NCBI GenBank assembly: GCA_002631715.1
Contig: MRSX01000003.1
Location: 1-64,000 of the forward strand
Source of the DNA: Candidatus Porisulfidus sp. TsSOB
GTDB taxonomy: Bacteria; Pseudomonadota; Gammaproteobacteria; Poriferisulfidales; Poriferisulfidaceae
DNA length: 64,000 nt
Direction: 5' to 3'
Both the position numbers and the translations under genes were made by a program. This document shows, piece after piece, positions 37,795 to 46,254 of the stretch. Every line of letters starts with the position of its first letter. Positions within the stretch are counted from its first letter, which is position 1. The notes under the pieces were generated by a model, which searched no databases, was not told where the DNA came from, and saw only the letters and a program-made list of their open reading frames with translations.

Positions 37795-39738
37795 ATGCAT
37801 CATTCCGTTTTCGTCCTAGCCGCCACTCTGGCCTTGGCTGCAACCGGATCCCACGCGAAAGATCCAGACTATATCGGCTCGGTCCACGTCGTGCACGGTG
37901 ACACTATCCCCGATTTCTCGCGCGGTACCGTGTTCCTGGATGCCAACCGTAATTCAAAACTTGACGCGGACGAGACCGGCATCGCAGGCGTCATGGTCTC
38001 CAACGGCCGCGAAGTCGTTGCGACGGCCGAAGACGGCAGTTACACGCTGCCGGCTTACGAAGACATGAACCTCTTCATCACCCGGCCCGCAGGCTACACC
38101 CCCCCGGTCAATACGGACCTGGTTCCCCAGTTCAACTACATCCATAAGGTCAAGGGTTCCCCCGACCTGCGCTTCGGCGGAATCGCCCCGACCGGCCCCC
38201 TGCCGGAATCCATCAATTTCCCCCTGATCGAAGATCCGGTGGGAGACCGCTTCCAGTGCCTGGTGTTCGGCGATACTCAGGCCTATACGAATCGGGAAGT
38301 TTCCTATATCCGGGACACGGTCGGCAAAATGCTTGCCAGCCGCGACAACAGTGCGACCGAGTGCCTGATCTTCGAGGGAGACATCGTGGGCGACGACTTG
38401 TCTCTCTATGGGCGCTTCAAGGAAATCGTCTCGACCGGCGGTGTGCCCCAATACTATGTCGCCGGCAATCACGACGTGGATTTCGATGCCACGGACGATA
38501 CCCATTCCCTCGATACCTTTCGGCGCGAATGGGGTCCCGAGTACTATTCTTTCGATATCGGGCAAGTCCACTTCGTCGTCCTTGACGATGTGCGCTACCC
38601 GTGCAACGGAATCGACGACCACCCCTTCTGCGATCCTGCCGGAAAATCGGCCTACAACGGCATGATCCACGAACGCCAGCTTGCCTGGCTGCGCAACGAT
38701 CTGGCCCACGTGCCAAAGGACAAACTGCTGGTCCTGAATGCGCACATCCCGTTTGCGAGCTATGCCGACGCGATGTCGCAGAAGCGCCAGGTCGACAACC
38801 TCGCTGATCTCTACGCGATTATCGGCGACCGCCCGACCCTGGGGCTGTTCGGTCACACCCACACCACCGAGCAGGTTATGCCGGGTGAACATTTTCACGG
38901 TTGGCAGGAAATCACAGGGGTGGGCCCGGCGCCGTTCCACCAGATCATCACCGGCAGCGTCGCCGGCTCCTGGTGGGCTGGTGACCTGAACGACCACGGC
39001 ATCCCGCACGCGACCCAGCGGCTCGGCGCACCGCGCGGCTATTACGTGATCGAATTCGACGGGATTGACTATACCGACACTTACGTAACTTTCGGGGGCA
39101 CGAAGGAGGAACAGATGCATGCCTCCTTCAACACGCCCCGGTTCCGCGAATGGGCCGAGGCTTTGTTCTTCCATGCCGACACCCACGAAATCCCGTCCAG
39201 TACTGTCCCGCCGGTCACAATCGCGGATCTCGGCGACATGAACATGCTGACGCTTGACGACCTTGAAGGTGGCAGTTGGGTGGCAGTCAATGTCTGGAAC
39301 GGGTCAAAGGGCAGCACCGTCTCCGTCTCCATCGACGGCGGCGAGGCGATTGAAGCCGTGAGGACTCAGCCGGGCGAAGGCGAGAAATGGTTCGAAGGGC
39401 CCGAGTACGCCGACCCGCTTGCCTTGGCCCGGCAATCGACCAATGCCCGTCTCGCGGTCCGGAGCGAGGAAGGTGGCGATGCGACTGCCGGATTCACGAC
39501 CTGGCGCGGAGTTGCCTGGGAAGGCGCCCCAGGTCCGTTCAAGCCCTGGATGCTGACCCGGAAATCCAGTCACCTGTGGCGTGCCGACTTGCCCAAATCC
39601 TTGCCCGTCGGTCCGCACGTACTGGAAGCTGTCACCGTCGACCGATACGGCCGTCGTTTCCGGTACATCCAACCTTTCGAAGTGTTCGAAGCACTTCCGA
39701 AAATGAGCTGGCGCTGGACACCCGAGAAGTTCGAGTAA
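37795..39738 (+). CDS. Secreted calcineurin-like metallophosphoesterase
   Basis: 647 residues. A Sec signal peptide ends near SHA. An N-terminal beta domain (TVFLDANRNSKLDADETGIAG, the MetallophosN type) precedes the catalytic core: FGDTQAY, EGDIVGDD, AGNHDVDF and GHTHTT. A C-terminal MetallophosC-like domain spans about 440-647. AGGAG is 8 bases before the ATG. The substrate is not predictable. It stands alone between a small gene and tnpB. Confidence 0.85.
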   Translation: MHHSVFVLAATLALAATGSHAKDPDYIGSVHVVHGDTIPDFSRGTVFLDANRNSKLDADETGIAGVMVSNGREVVATAEDGSYTLPAYEDMNLFITRPAGYTPPVNTDLVPQFNYIHKVKGSPDLRFGGIAPTGPLPESINFPLIEDPVGDRFQCLVFGDTQAYTNREVSYIRDTVGKMLASRDNSATECLIFEGDIVGDDLSLYGRFKEIVSTGGVPQYYVAGNHDVDFDATDDTHSLDTFRREWGPEYYSFDIGQVHFVVLDDVRYPCNGIDDHPFCDPAGKSAYNGMIHERQLAWLRNDLAHVPKDKLLVLNAHIPFASYADAMSQKRQVDNLADLYAIIGDRPTLGLFGHTHTTEQVMPGEHFHGWQEITGVGPAPFHQIITGSVAGSWWAGDLNDHGIPHATQRLGAPRGYYVIEFDGIDYTDTYVTFGGTKEEQMHASFNTPRFREWAEALFFHADTHEIPSSTVPPVTIADLGDMNMLTLDDLEGGSWVAVNVWNGSKGSTVSVSIDGGEAIEAVRTQPGEGEKWFEGPEYADPLALARQSTNARLAVRSEEGGDATAGFTTWRGVAWEGAPGPFKPWMLTRKSSHLWRADLPKSLPVGPHVLEAVTVDRYGRRFRYIQPFEVFEALPKMSWRWTPEKFE

Positions 39739-39873
39739 GGGCCGAACGGAATTGGCTAGAAAGTTTTGGGAACTGATATGGATTTGATCTGATAAGATCC
39801 CTGATAATTCATTTATATTCAATATGTTATAAAGTTTTTGGCGAGTCGTTTTCCGGCGTGGCATAATCCGCTA

Positions 39874-41184
39874 ATGATTCGCTCCTCCGTCTATCGCCTG
39901 TATCCGGGCACCCTGCGCCGGGCTCAGTTGCTGTCCGGCATCGCCGGGGCCAACCGCTACGTCTGGAACTGGGCGGTCGGACAGAACCGCGACGCGATGA
40001 AAGCCTATGAAGAAGGTCAAGGCGAAAAACCGTCGCCGACTTTCTTCACTCTGGGGCCAGAATTTACGAGACTGCGCAACAGCGAAGGCCACGAATGGCT
40101 GAAGGCGTTGCCGTATACGGAAGTGCGGTATGTCCTGAAACGGTACGCGGATGCGATGAAGGAGGCCAGGAAAGGCCAACGCGGCTTTCCGAAGTTCAAG
40201 CACAAGGAAGACGGTGACTCGTTCACCATTCCGCAGAACGTGCGGATTGAGAATAGCAGGCTGTACGTCACCAAGGTGGGCTGGGTGCCGATCAGTCGCC
40301 GGGGCGGCGACCCGTGGGCGCACGGCAAGGCGAAACAGGCGGTGGTGGTCAAGCCTCCCAACGGGAAGTGGTATGTGTCGTTATTTTGGGAAGTCCCGGA
40401 TGCGGAACGGGAGGACAACGGCCAAGCGGTTGGCGTGGACATGGGCAAGTGGAACGTGGCGACGACTGAGCCGGATCGGGTATTCATGCCGGACGTTTCC
40501 AGGCTTGAAACTAAACTGAAGCGACACCAGCGCAAGATGCACCGGCGCAAACGCGTGCCTTTGCTGGATGCAGACGGGGAGCCGAGGCGGACCCGGCGAG
40601 GCAAAGCCATCATGGTGAATTCGCACCGCCGCGAGAAGGAACGGAGGACCGTGGCGAAACTGTACCGGCGGACCGCCCACGTCCGGGACAACTGGAAACA
40701 CCATGTCAGCCACAGCCTGGCGGAGCGTTTTGGAACGGTCTGCGTGGAAGGCCTGAAGATCAGGAACATGATGAAGTCGGCCAGGGGCACGGTGGAGAAG
40801 CCTGGCAAGAACGTGAAAGCGAAGTCGTCCCTGAACCGAGGAATCTCGGAAAGTGGCTGGGGCCGGTTGCGCTGGATGCTGGACTACAAGGCGCACCGGG
40901 TGGAGACGGTCAATCCGGCGTACACTAGCCAGACCTGCCATCAGTGCGGACACGTGGCGGAAGAGAATCGCCGGGGCGAGAGATTCAAATGCGTATCCTG
41001 CGGATACGCAGGGAACGCGGACATCAATGCCGCGTTCAATATTTTGGCGCTGGGGACTGGCGCGGCTGGACAGGGAGGGGCGTTCGCCTCTGTCAGAGCC
41101 GGGCCCTCGGGCCGGGTGCTGTCAAGTGACCCCGATGATCTGTCAATGGATATACAAGGTCTGCTTGCGGATTATTGTATATAA
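39874..41184 (+). CDS. tnpB: RNA-guided endonuclease TnpB (IS200/IS605 family OrfB)
   Basis: 436 residues. The RuvC-like triad is readable: Asp in VGVDMGKW, Glu in VCVEGLKIRNM and Asp in GNADINAAFN. The zinc ribbon CHQC/CVSC sits between the last two. The N-terminal helix-turn-helix part begins MIRSSVYRLYPGTLRRAQLL. No tnpA lies alongside, so mobility would need a partner elsewhere. TnpB cuts DNA guided by an omega RNA whose gene usually overlaps the 3' end. Confidence 0.93.
   Translation: MIRSSVYRLYPGTLRRAQLLSGIAGANRYVWNWAVGQNRDAMKAYEEGQGEKPSPTFFTLGPEFTRLRNSEGHEWLKALPYTEVRYVLKRYADAMKEARKGQRGFPKFKHKEDGDSFTIPQNVRIENSRLYVTKVGWVPISRRGGDPWAHGKAKQAVVVKPPNGKWYVSLFWEVPDAEREDNGQAVGVDMGKWNVATTEPDRVFMPDVSRLETKLKRHQRKMHRRKRVPLLDADGEPRRTRRGKAIMVNSHRREKERRTVAKLYRRTAHVRDNWKHHVSHSLAERFGTVCVEGLKIRNMMKSARGTVEKPGKNVKAKSSLNRGISESGWGRLRWMLDYKAHRVETVNPAYTSQTCHQCGHVAEENRRGERFKCVSCGYAGNADINAAFNILALGTGAAGQGGAFASVRAGPSGRVLSSDPDDLSMDIQGLLADYCI
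41060..41184 (+). ncRNA. Candidate omega (guide) RNA scaffold at the tnpB 3' end
   Basis: GC-rich stem-loops at about 41069-41094 (GACAG...CTGTC with an inner GGC/GCC) and 41102-41113 (GGCC/GGCC) lie in the last part of the tnpB reading frame. This is where omega RNAs of known TnpB elements are found. The ends are not determined. Confidence 0.3.
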
Positions 41185-41192
41185 GTCCCAAA

Positions 41193-41213
41193 GTTTTACG
41201 TTACTCGTAAAAC
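41193..41213. terminator. Hairpin between convergent tnpB and fadD
   Basis: Perfect stem GTTTTACG / CGTAAAAC with a 5-base loop, overlapping the acyl-CoA synthetase stop codon. On the minus strand it is followed by TTT, so it plausibly ends the fad operon. Confidence 0.5.
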
Positions 41214-42889
41214 GCGGCAATGATCTCGTCGTATTTCTCGTGAAGGGCGCGGCGGCGCAATTTCAACGTCGCGGTCATCAATCCGCCCCGTTCGCTCCAC
41301 GGCTCGGTCTCGATGTGCAGGCGCTTGATTCGCGCGTACCCCGGGAAGCTGTGCAACAAGTCGCCTGCGGCATCCAGTAGTTGAGCCTCGTCCACCGGTT
41401 CATCGACCACCACCACGGCCGACAGGAATGGCCGTCCCTCCCCGGTAACCCAAGCCTGACTGATTCGGGGATCGTTGCACAAGGCGCTTTCCAAGTCCTC
41501 CGGCGGAACTTTCTCTCCGTTGGACAGCACGATGATTTCCTTCGCGCGCCCAACGATATAGATATGGCCATCCTCGATGCGGGCCAGATCGCCCGTGTGG
41601 AACCATCCCTCGCGGTCAATGGCTGCTTTCGTCGCCTCGGGGTTGTCCAAATAGCCCTGCATGACTCCTTGACCTCTCACCAGCAGTTCCTGGTTATCGG
41701 CCAGTTTCACCTCCACATCCTTGATCGGTGGACCGACCGAACCACGCCGGATATCACCCTCCCGATTGACGCTGACCACCGGAGAGGTCTCCGTCAAGCC
41801 ATAGCCCTGCAACACCTTTAGGCCAATTCCCGCGAAGAAATCCGCGACCGAGGAATTCATCGCTGCGCCGCCGGTGATGGCAAGCCGCAGGTGCCCGCCC
41901 AAGCCTTGAAGGACTTTCTTTCCGATCAGGCGGCGCGGCAGTAGGCCAAGAACTCGCCACGGGGACAGAGGGCCTGCACGACCGGCCCGCCGGCCCAAGG
42001 ACACTAGGAGCCGTCCGACCGGGCTATTCAGCGGCCGCCTTGAAGTCAGGGTTCGATAGATCTTTTCGTAGACGCGCGGCACCGACACCATGATGGTGGG
42101 CGGTTGCAGGCGAAGATCCTCTCGCAAGGTGGCAACGGAACGGGCGAACGCCACTGTGGACCCGTGCAGCATGGGCGAGTAGTAGCCAACCGTCCGCTCG
42201 AACATGTGTGACAGCGGCAGGAAAGACAGCAACCGGTCTTCCGGCCCGATCGGGACTGCGGCAGTCGCTGCGATGGCGTTACTCAGGATGTTGGCATGAG
42301 TCAACTGCACCCCCTTGGGTCGGCCGGTGGTTCCCGAAGTAAACACGATGGTCGCGATAGAGTCGGGATCGTTCTGCGTCACCCGGTACGGCGATGGGGC
42401 GATGTTGGAAAGTTCCAGGGGGAACGGCCTGACTTCCGTATCCGGGATCCGGATCGCGCTGAAGATATGTTCGATACCGGGCATGCGGACACGCTCGCTT
42501 TCAAGTTCCTGCCACTGCGCATGTCCGCCGATGAACAATGCGCGCATGCGGCTGCGTTCGGCCACGTAAGCGACATTGCCTCCCCGGTCCCGGTGGTACA
42601 GCGGCACGGTCACAATCCCGAGGCTGGCCGCGGCCAAGTCCAGGGTGACCCAATAGGTTCCGCCGTGCGCCATGATGCCGATTCGGTCTCCCGCTTCGAG
42701 ACCGAGCGCCTGAAGCAGAAACTGGGCCCGACCGACCTGTTCGCGCATCGACTCCCAACTGTGCCTGAACCATTTGCCCAGCACATGGCTGTACTCGACA
42801 TAGGCCACCGCGTCCGGCGTGGCCGCGACTCGTTCTTCGAACAGTTGCCCCAGAGTGTTTTCGGTTGAAACCTGGCCCAGGATGCTCAT
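41201..42889 (-). CDS. Long-chain acyl-CoA synthetase (AMP-forming, FadD-type)
   Basis: Activates fatty acids for beta-oxidation. The P-loop-like IVFTSGTTGRPKGV, the YGLTETSPVV motif and the HTGDLARI motif are present, with the C-terminal catalytic-Lys region after GEKVPPEDLE. 562 residues. It is the last gene of the fad cluster and overlaps the fadJ stop by 4 bp. The long-chain specificity is inferred from the operon. Confidence 0.88.
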   Translation of the reverse strand: MSILGQVSTENTLGQLFEERVAATPDAVAYVEYSHVLGKWFRHSWESMREQVGRAQFLLQALGLEAGDRIGIMAHGGTYWVTLDLAAASLGIVTVPLYHRDRGGNVAYVAERSRMRALFIGGHAQWQELESERVRMPGIEHIFSAIRIPDTEVRPFPLELSNIAPSPYRVTQNDPDSIATIVFTSGTTGRPKGVQLTHANILSNAIAATAAVPIGPEDRLLSFLPLSHMFERTVGYYSPMLHGSTVAFARSVATLREDLRLQPPTIMVSVPRVYEKIYRTLTSRRPLNSPVGRLLVSLGRRAGRAGPLSPWRVLGLLPRRLIGKKVLQGLGGHLRLAITGGAAMNSSVADFFAGIGLKVLQGYGLTETSPVVSVNREGDIRRGSVGPPIKDVEVKLADNQELLVRGQGVMQGYLDNPEATKAAIDREGWFHTGDLARIEDGHIYIVGRAKEIIVLSNGEKVPPEDLESALCNDPRISQAWVTGEGRPFLSAVVVVDEPVDEAQLLDAAGDLLHSFPGYARIKRLHIETEPWSERGGLMTATLKLRRRALHEKYDEIIAAFYE

Positions 42890-44910
42890 GAAACCGTTTT
42901 ATGCAGGTGCTCCGAATCCCAGCCCGGCCCGGGAGCAAATCTCGGCCCGTAACGTTTCTCAAGCTCTTCCAGGCGCCGGCAGACCGCTTCTGTTCCCCTC
43001 CGGCGTACCAGAGCCAACGGCCCCCCGGTGAAAGGTGCAAAGCCGGTTCCCAGGATCAGCCCCGCATCGATCCAGTCCGCACGTTCCACCAAGCCTTCAT
43101 GCAGGCAATGCACGGCTTCGCGCACCATGCTGAGGACGAGTCGATCCTCGCAATCTCGTGACGATTTCCTGCCGCGCAGGCGCTTGACTTCCCCGTTCTT
43201 CCAACGGTAGAAGCCCCGCCCGGTCTTGCGCCCCAGATGGCCTGCTTCGACTGTTTCGGTCAAGGTCTTCGGGATCTCCACCCCCTGAGCCTCAGCCAAG
43301 GTCGAACCGGCCGCAAGACAGATATCAAGCCCCACCATGTCTGCCAACTTCAATGGACCCATCGGCATACCGAATGCCGTCGCCACATGATCGATGGTGG
43401 CCACCGGCAGCCCCTCCTCCCGGAGGCGGACTGCCTCCAATAGGTAAGGCATGAGTACACGGTTGACCAGAAATCCCGGTGAGGATTTCACGATCAGCGG
43501 CACCCGTCGGATACGTCGGACAAAACCCGCGGCTCGACCGATCAATGGCTGCTGCCCGGGATCGTGGGAAATGACCTCCACCAGCGGCATTTTGGATACC
43601 GGATTGAAGAAGTGAATGCCGATCAGCCGGGAGGGATCATCCAGGGTCTGCGCAAGCCTTTCGAGAGGCAGGCTCGATGTGTTGCTTGCGAGCAGGGCAT
43701 CCGGGCGCATCCGGGACTGCAGCCGGCGGTACAGTTCCTGCTTGGCCCCGAGATTCTCGAAGATCGCCTCGATCACGAGGTCTGCCGCTTCGGCCCCGCA
43801 CCCTTCAGGGTCCGGAATCAGGCGATCCAGCACGGCTCGAGTGTCCTCCGGGCGACGATCAAGCAGTCGGCGGGCACGCCGGATGACCGGGGCGATCTGT
43901 TCCGGCCCCATGTCCTGAAGCGTGACCCGCAATCCGTTCAAGGCACACCAGGTGGCAATGTCTCCCCCCATCACCCCGGCACCGACGACATGGACACTGG
44001 AGACTCTCTCCCTGTCCGAGGCTTGGCTATTGAGTTCCTGGCGAAGCAGGAATACCCGCGTCAACTGGCGCGACTGCGACGTCTCGAACAAATCCGCCAC
44101 GGACTGCGCTTCGGATTCAAGTGCCGTAGCGGAATCCTCGCTCATGCCTTGCCAATGCTTGAGCAACCGGTATGGAGCCGGGTAGTGTTCCTTGGGTGCG
44201 ACCGATCTCACGCCGCGGGCATAGGCCCATGCCACCGCGTTGCGCAAGGCCGGCACACGGGGCACCCGATCGCGCCATGAAAGGCGGCGCTCGGCAGGAC
44301 GGCGCCGGAGGATCTCCCGCGCGGTCGGATACAACTGGCGCCGCGGCACCACCGCATCCACCAATTTCAACTTCAAAGCCTCTGCGCCAGACACGGCCTT
44401 GCCGGTCACCATCATCCGCAACGCCTTCATGTCGCCGACCAAAGCCGGCAGTCGCACGGAACCCCCGTATCCCGGATGGATGCCGAGCCGCACTTCGGGC
44501 AGTCCGATCTGAACCTGAAGGCCGTTTTCCGCGATCCGGTAGTCGCAGGCCAGCGCCAACTCCAGTCCGCCGCCCAGACAGTTCCCGCGGATCGCGGCGA
44601 TGGTCGGGCAGTCCAGGTTCGCCCAGTCCTCGAACAGCTTCTGCCCCCGGTGCAGCATCGCCAAGGCCTGATTCCGATCTTTTAGTTTCGTGAACTCGGT
44701 CACATCCGCACCCATCGCAAAAGCCCGCTCGGGGTCCGAGCCAAGAATAACGCCCGGGGGAGACTCGGTATACAAATGCTCCAGCACTTCCTCCAACTCG
44801 TCCAGCACTCCACTGTGCAGCACGTTCACCGAGCGGTCGGCCACCTCCAGGTACAGTTCCAGGTTGCCGCCCTCGCCCGTCACAAGCCGCCAGTGCCGCC
44901 AATTGTTCAC
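42886..44910 (-). CDS. fadJ: Multifunctional enoyl-CoA hydratase / 3-hydroxyacyl-CoA dehydrogenase
   Basis: Two steps of beta-oxidation in one chain. The N-terminal hydratase has the oxyanion-hole AFAMGADVTEF and GNCLGGGLELALACDYR. The dehydrogenase has GAGVMGGDIATWCALNG, IGIHFFNPVSKMPLVEV (catalytic His) and SPGFLVNRVLMPYLLEA. The GTG at 44910 overlaps the thiolase stop (GTGA) with GGAG 8 bases before; 674 residues. FadJ versus FadB naming is by its gene order with FadI. Confidence 0.88.
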   Translation of the reverse strand: MNNWRHWRLVTGEGGNLELYLEVADRSVNVLHSGVLDELEEVLEHLYTESPPGVILGSDPERAFAMGADVTEFTKLKDRNQALAMLHRGQKLFEDWANLDCPTIAAIRGNCLGGGLELALACDYRIAENGLQVQIGLPEVRLGIHPGYGGSVRLPALVGDMKALRMMVTGKAVSGAEALKLKLVDAVVPRRQLYPTAREILRRRPAERRLSWRDRVPRVPALRNAVAWAYARGVRSVAPKEHYPAPYRLLKHWQGMSEDSATALESEAQSVADLFETSQSRQLTRVFLLRQELNSQASDRERVSSVHVVGAGVMGGDIATWCALNGLRVTLQDMGPEQIAPVIRRARRLLDRRPEDTRAVLDRLIPDPEGCGAEAADLVIEAIFENLGAKQELYRRLQSRMRPDALLASNTSSLPLERLAQTLDDPSRLIGIHFFNPVSKMPLVEVISHDPGQQPLIGRAAGFVRRIRRVPLIVKSSPGFLVNRVLMPYLLEAVRLREEGLPVATIDHVATAFGMPMGPLKLADMVGLDICLAAGSTLAEAQGVEIPKTLTETVEAGHLGRKTGRGFYRWKNGEVKRLRGRKSSRDCEDRLVLSMVREAVHCLHEGLVERADWIDAGLILGTGFAPFTGGPLALVRRRGTEAVCRRLEELEKRYGPRFAPGPGWDSEHLHKTVS

Positions 44911-46208
44911 GACACGTGCTCCAGCAGCGCGGCACCGCCCTGCCCTCCGCCGATGCACAAGCTTGCGACACCGAACCGCCCCTTCATGCGTTGCAGCTGT
45001 TTGAGGACATGCAGCACGATCCGCGCGCCCGTCATGCCCACCGGGTGACCGATCGCGACCGCTCCGCCATGCGGATTTAGCCGTTCCTTATCGATTGGCG
45101 CGAGGCAATCGGTCCGGCCCAACACTTCGCGCATGTAGGTTTCGTCCTGCCAAGCCGCCAGGCATGCCAGAACCTGCACCGCAAATGCTTCGTTGATTTC
45201 GAAGCAATCGATTTCGGCAACCGTGGCCTCGGCTTGGTCGAACAGATCCCGCATCGCATGCACCGGTCCGAGCCCCATCACGACCGGATCCAGCGCGGCC
45301 CAATTGATGTGATGCAAAATGCCGAGGATCGGAAGCCGGTACTTCTCGACTGCCCCCTCTGAGGCCAACAGCAACGCGGCCGCACCATCGCTGATCTGCG
45401 CACTGTTGCCGGCCGTCACGTTGCCGTTCGGAGGATCAAACGCCGGCCGCAACCGGCCCAATTGATCTAGCGAAGAATCGCGTCGCACACCCGTATCCTG
45501 CACGTAGACTTCACCGGTCGACCCGTCGTACAGAGGAGTGATCTCGTCATCGAAAACCCCCGCATCCTGTGCCCGTGCAGCAAGCTCGTGACTTTCCAGT
45601 GCAAAAGTGTCCATGGCCCGACGGGAAATCCGGAAACGGTGCGCCAGCTCTTCCGCGGTCTGACCCATGTTGAGATCAACGACCGGGTCGGTCAAGCCGC
45701 ACTTGAGAGCGCTGACCAAGTTCAGCATGCGGGGCCTGAATCCCAGCAACGCGCGTAATCGAGCCCAACGCCCTCGCGCCTGGCTGAAACGGCCGAGCCA
45801 GGACACGGCTTCCGGCCCGAGAAGTACGGGCGCGCGGCTCATCGCCTCGACGCCTCCGGCGAGGACCAAGTCCGACGCGCCCTGCGCGATGCGTTGCGCC
45901 GCTGCATCCAGTGCCTGCATCCCGGACGCGCAGTTGCGCTGGACGGTATGCGCGGGCACGCTCAGGTCCAGCCCCAGGCGAAGGCCGATTATCCGGGAGA
46001 TGTTCGCCTCGGATTCGCTGGGCATCACGCAACCCCAGACCAGTTCCTGCAGGCCCTCTCGGGCTTCCGGATAACGCAAGAGAAGATCCCGGCTGCAGGC
46101 CACCGCCAGATCACTCGCGGAAAACGGCCCCGGAGATCCGGACGCCTTGAGGATCGGCGTGCGCCGGCCGTCGACGACGTAAACCGTGCGCCCGTAGTTC
46201 AGCGGCAT
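44907..46208 (-). CDS. fadI: Acetyl-CoA acyltransferase (thiolase, FadI-type)
   Basis: Thiolytic last step of beta-oxidation. The nucleophile is in QRNCASGMQALDAA, the catalytic His in NPHGGAVAIGHPVG and the second Cys in CIGGGQGGA. The ATG at 46208 begins MPLNYGRTVYVVDG and gives 433 residues, matching FadI. Upstream residues of the open frame are an extension with no thiolase features. It is coupled to fadJ. Confidence 0.92.
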   Translation of the reverse strand: MPLNYGRTVYVVDGRRTPILKASGSPGPFSASDLAVACSRDLLLRYPEAREGLQELVWGCVMPSESEANISRIIGLRLGLDLSVPAHTVQRNCASGMQALDAAAQRIAQGASDLVLAGGVEAMSRAPVLLGPEAVSWLGRFSQARGRWARLRALLGFRPRMLNLVSALKCGLTDPVVDLNMGQTAEELAHRFRISRRAMDTFALESHELAARAQDAGVFDDEITPLYDGSTGEVYVQDTGVRRDSSLDQLGRLRPAFDPPNGNVTAGNSAQISDGAAALLLASEGAVEKYRLPILGILHHINWAALDPVVMGLGPVHAMRDLFDQAEATVAEIDCFEINEAFAVQVLACLAAWQDETYMREVLGRTDCLAPIDKERLNPHGGAVAIGHPVGMTGARIVLHVLKQLQRMKGRFGVASLCIGGGQGGAALLEHVS

Positions 46209-46254
46209 GACCGACGCCGGGTTGCGACGGATCTCGGCAGATCCTGAAGACTCA

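Noticed and set aside
37954-39186. Long antisense open frame of 410 codons over the phosphoesterase
   Set aside because: The sense frame has signal peptide and full metal motifs; the antisense product shows no domain and reflects GC-rich codon use.
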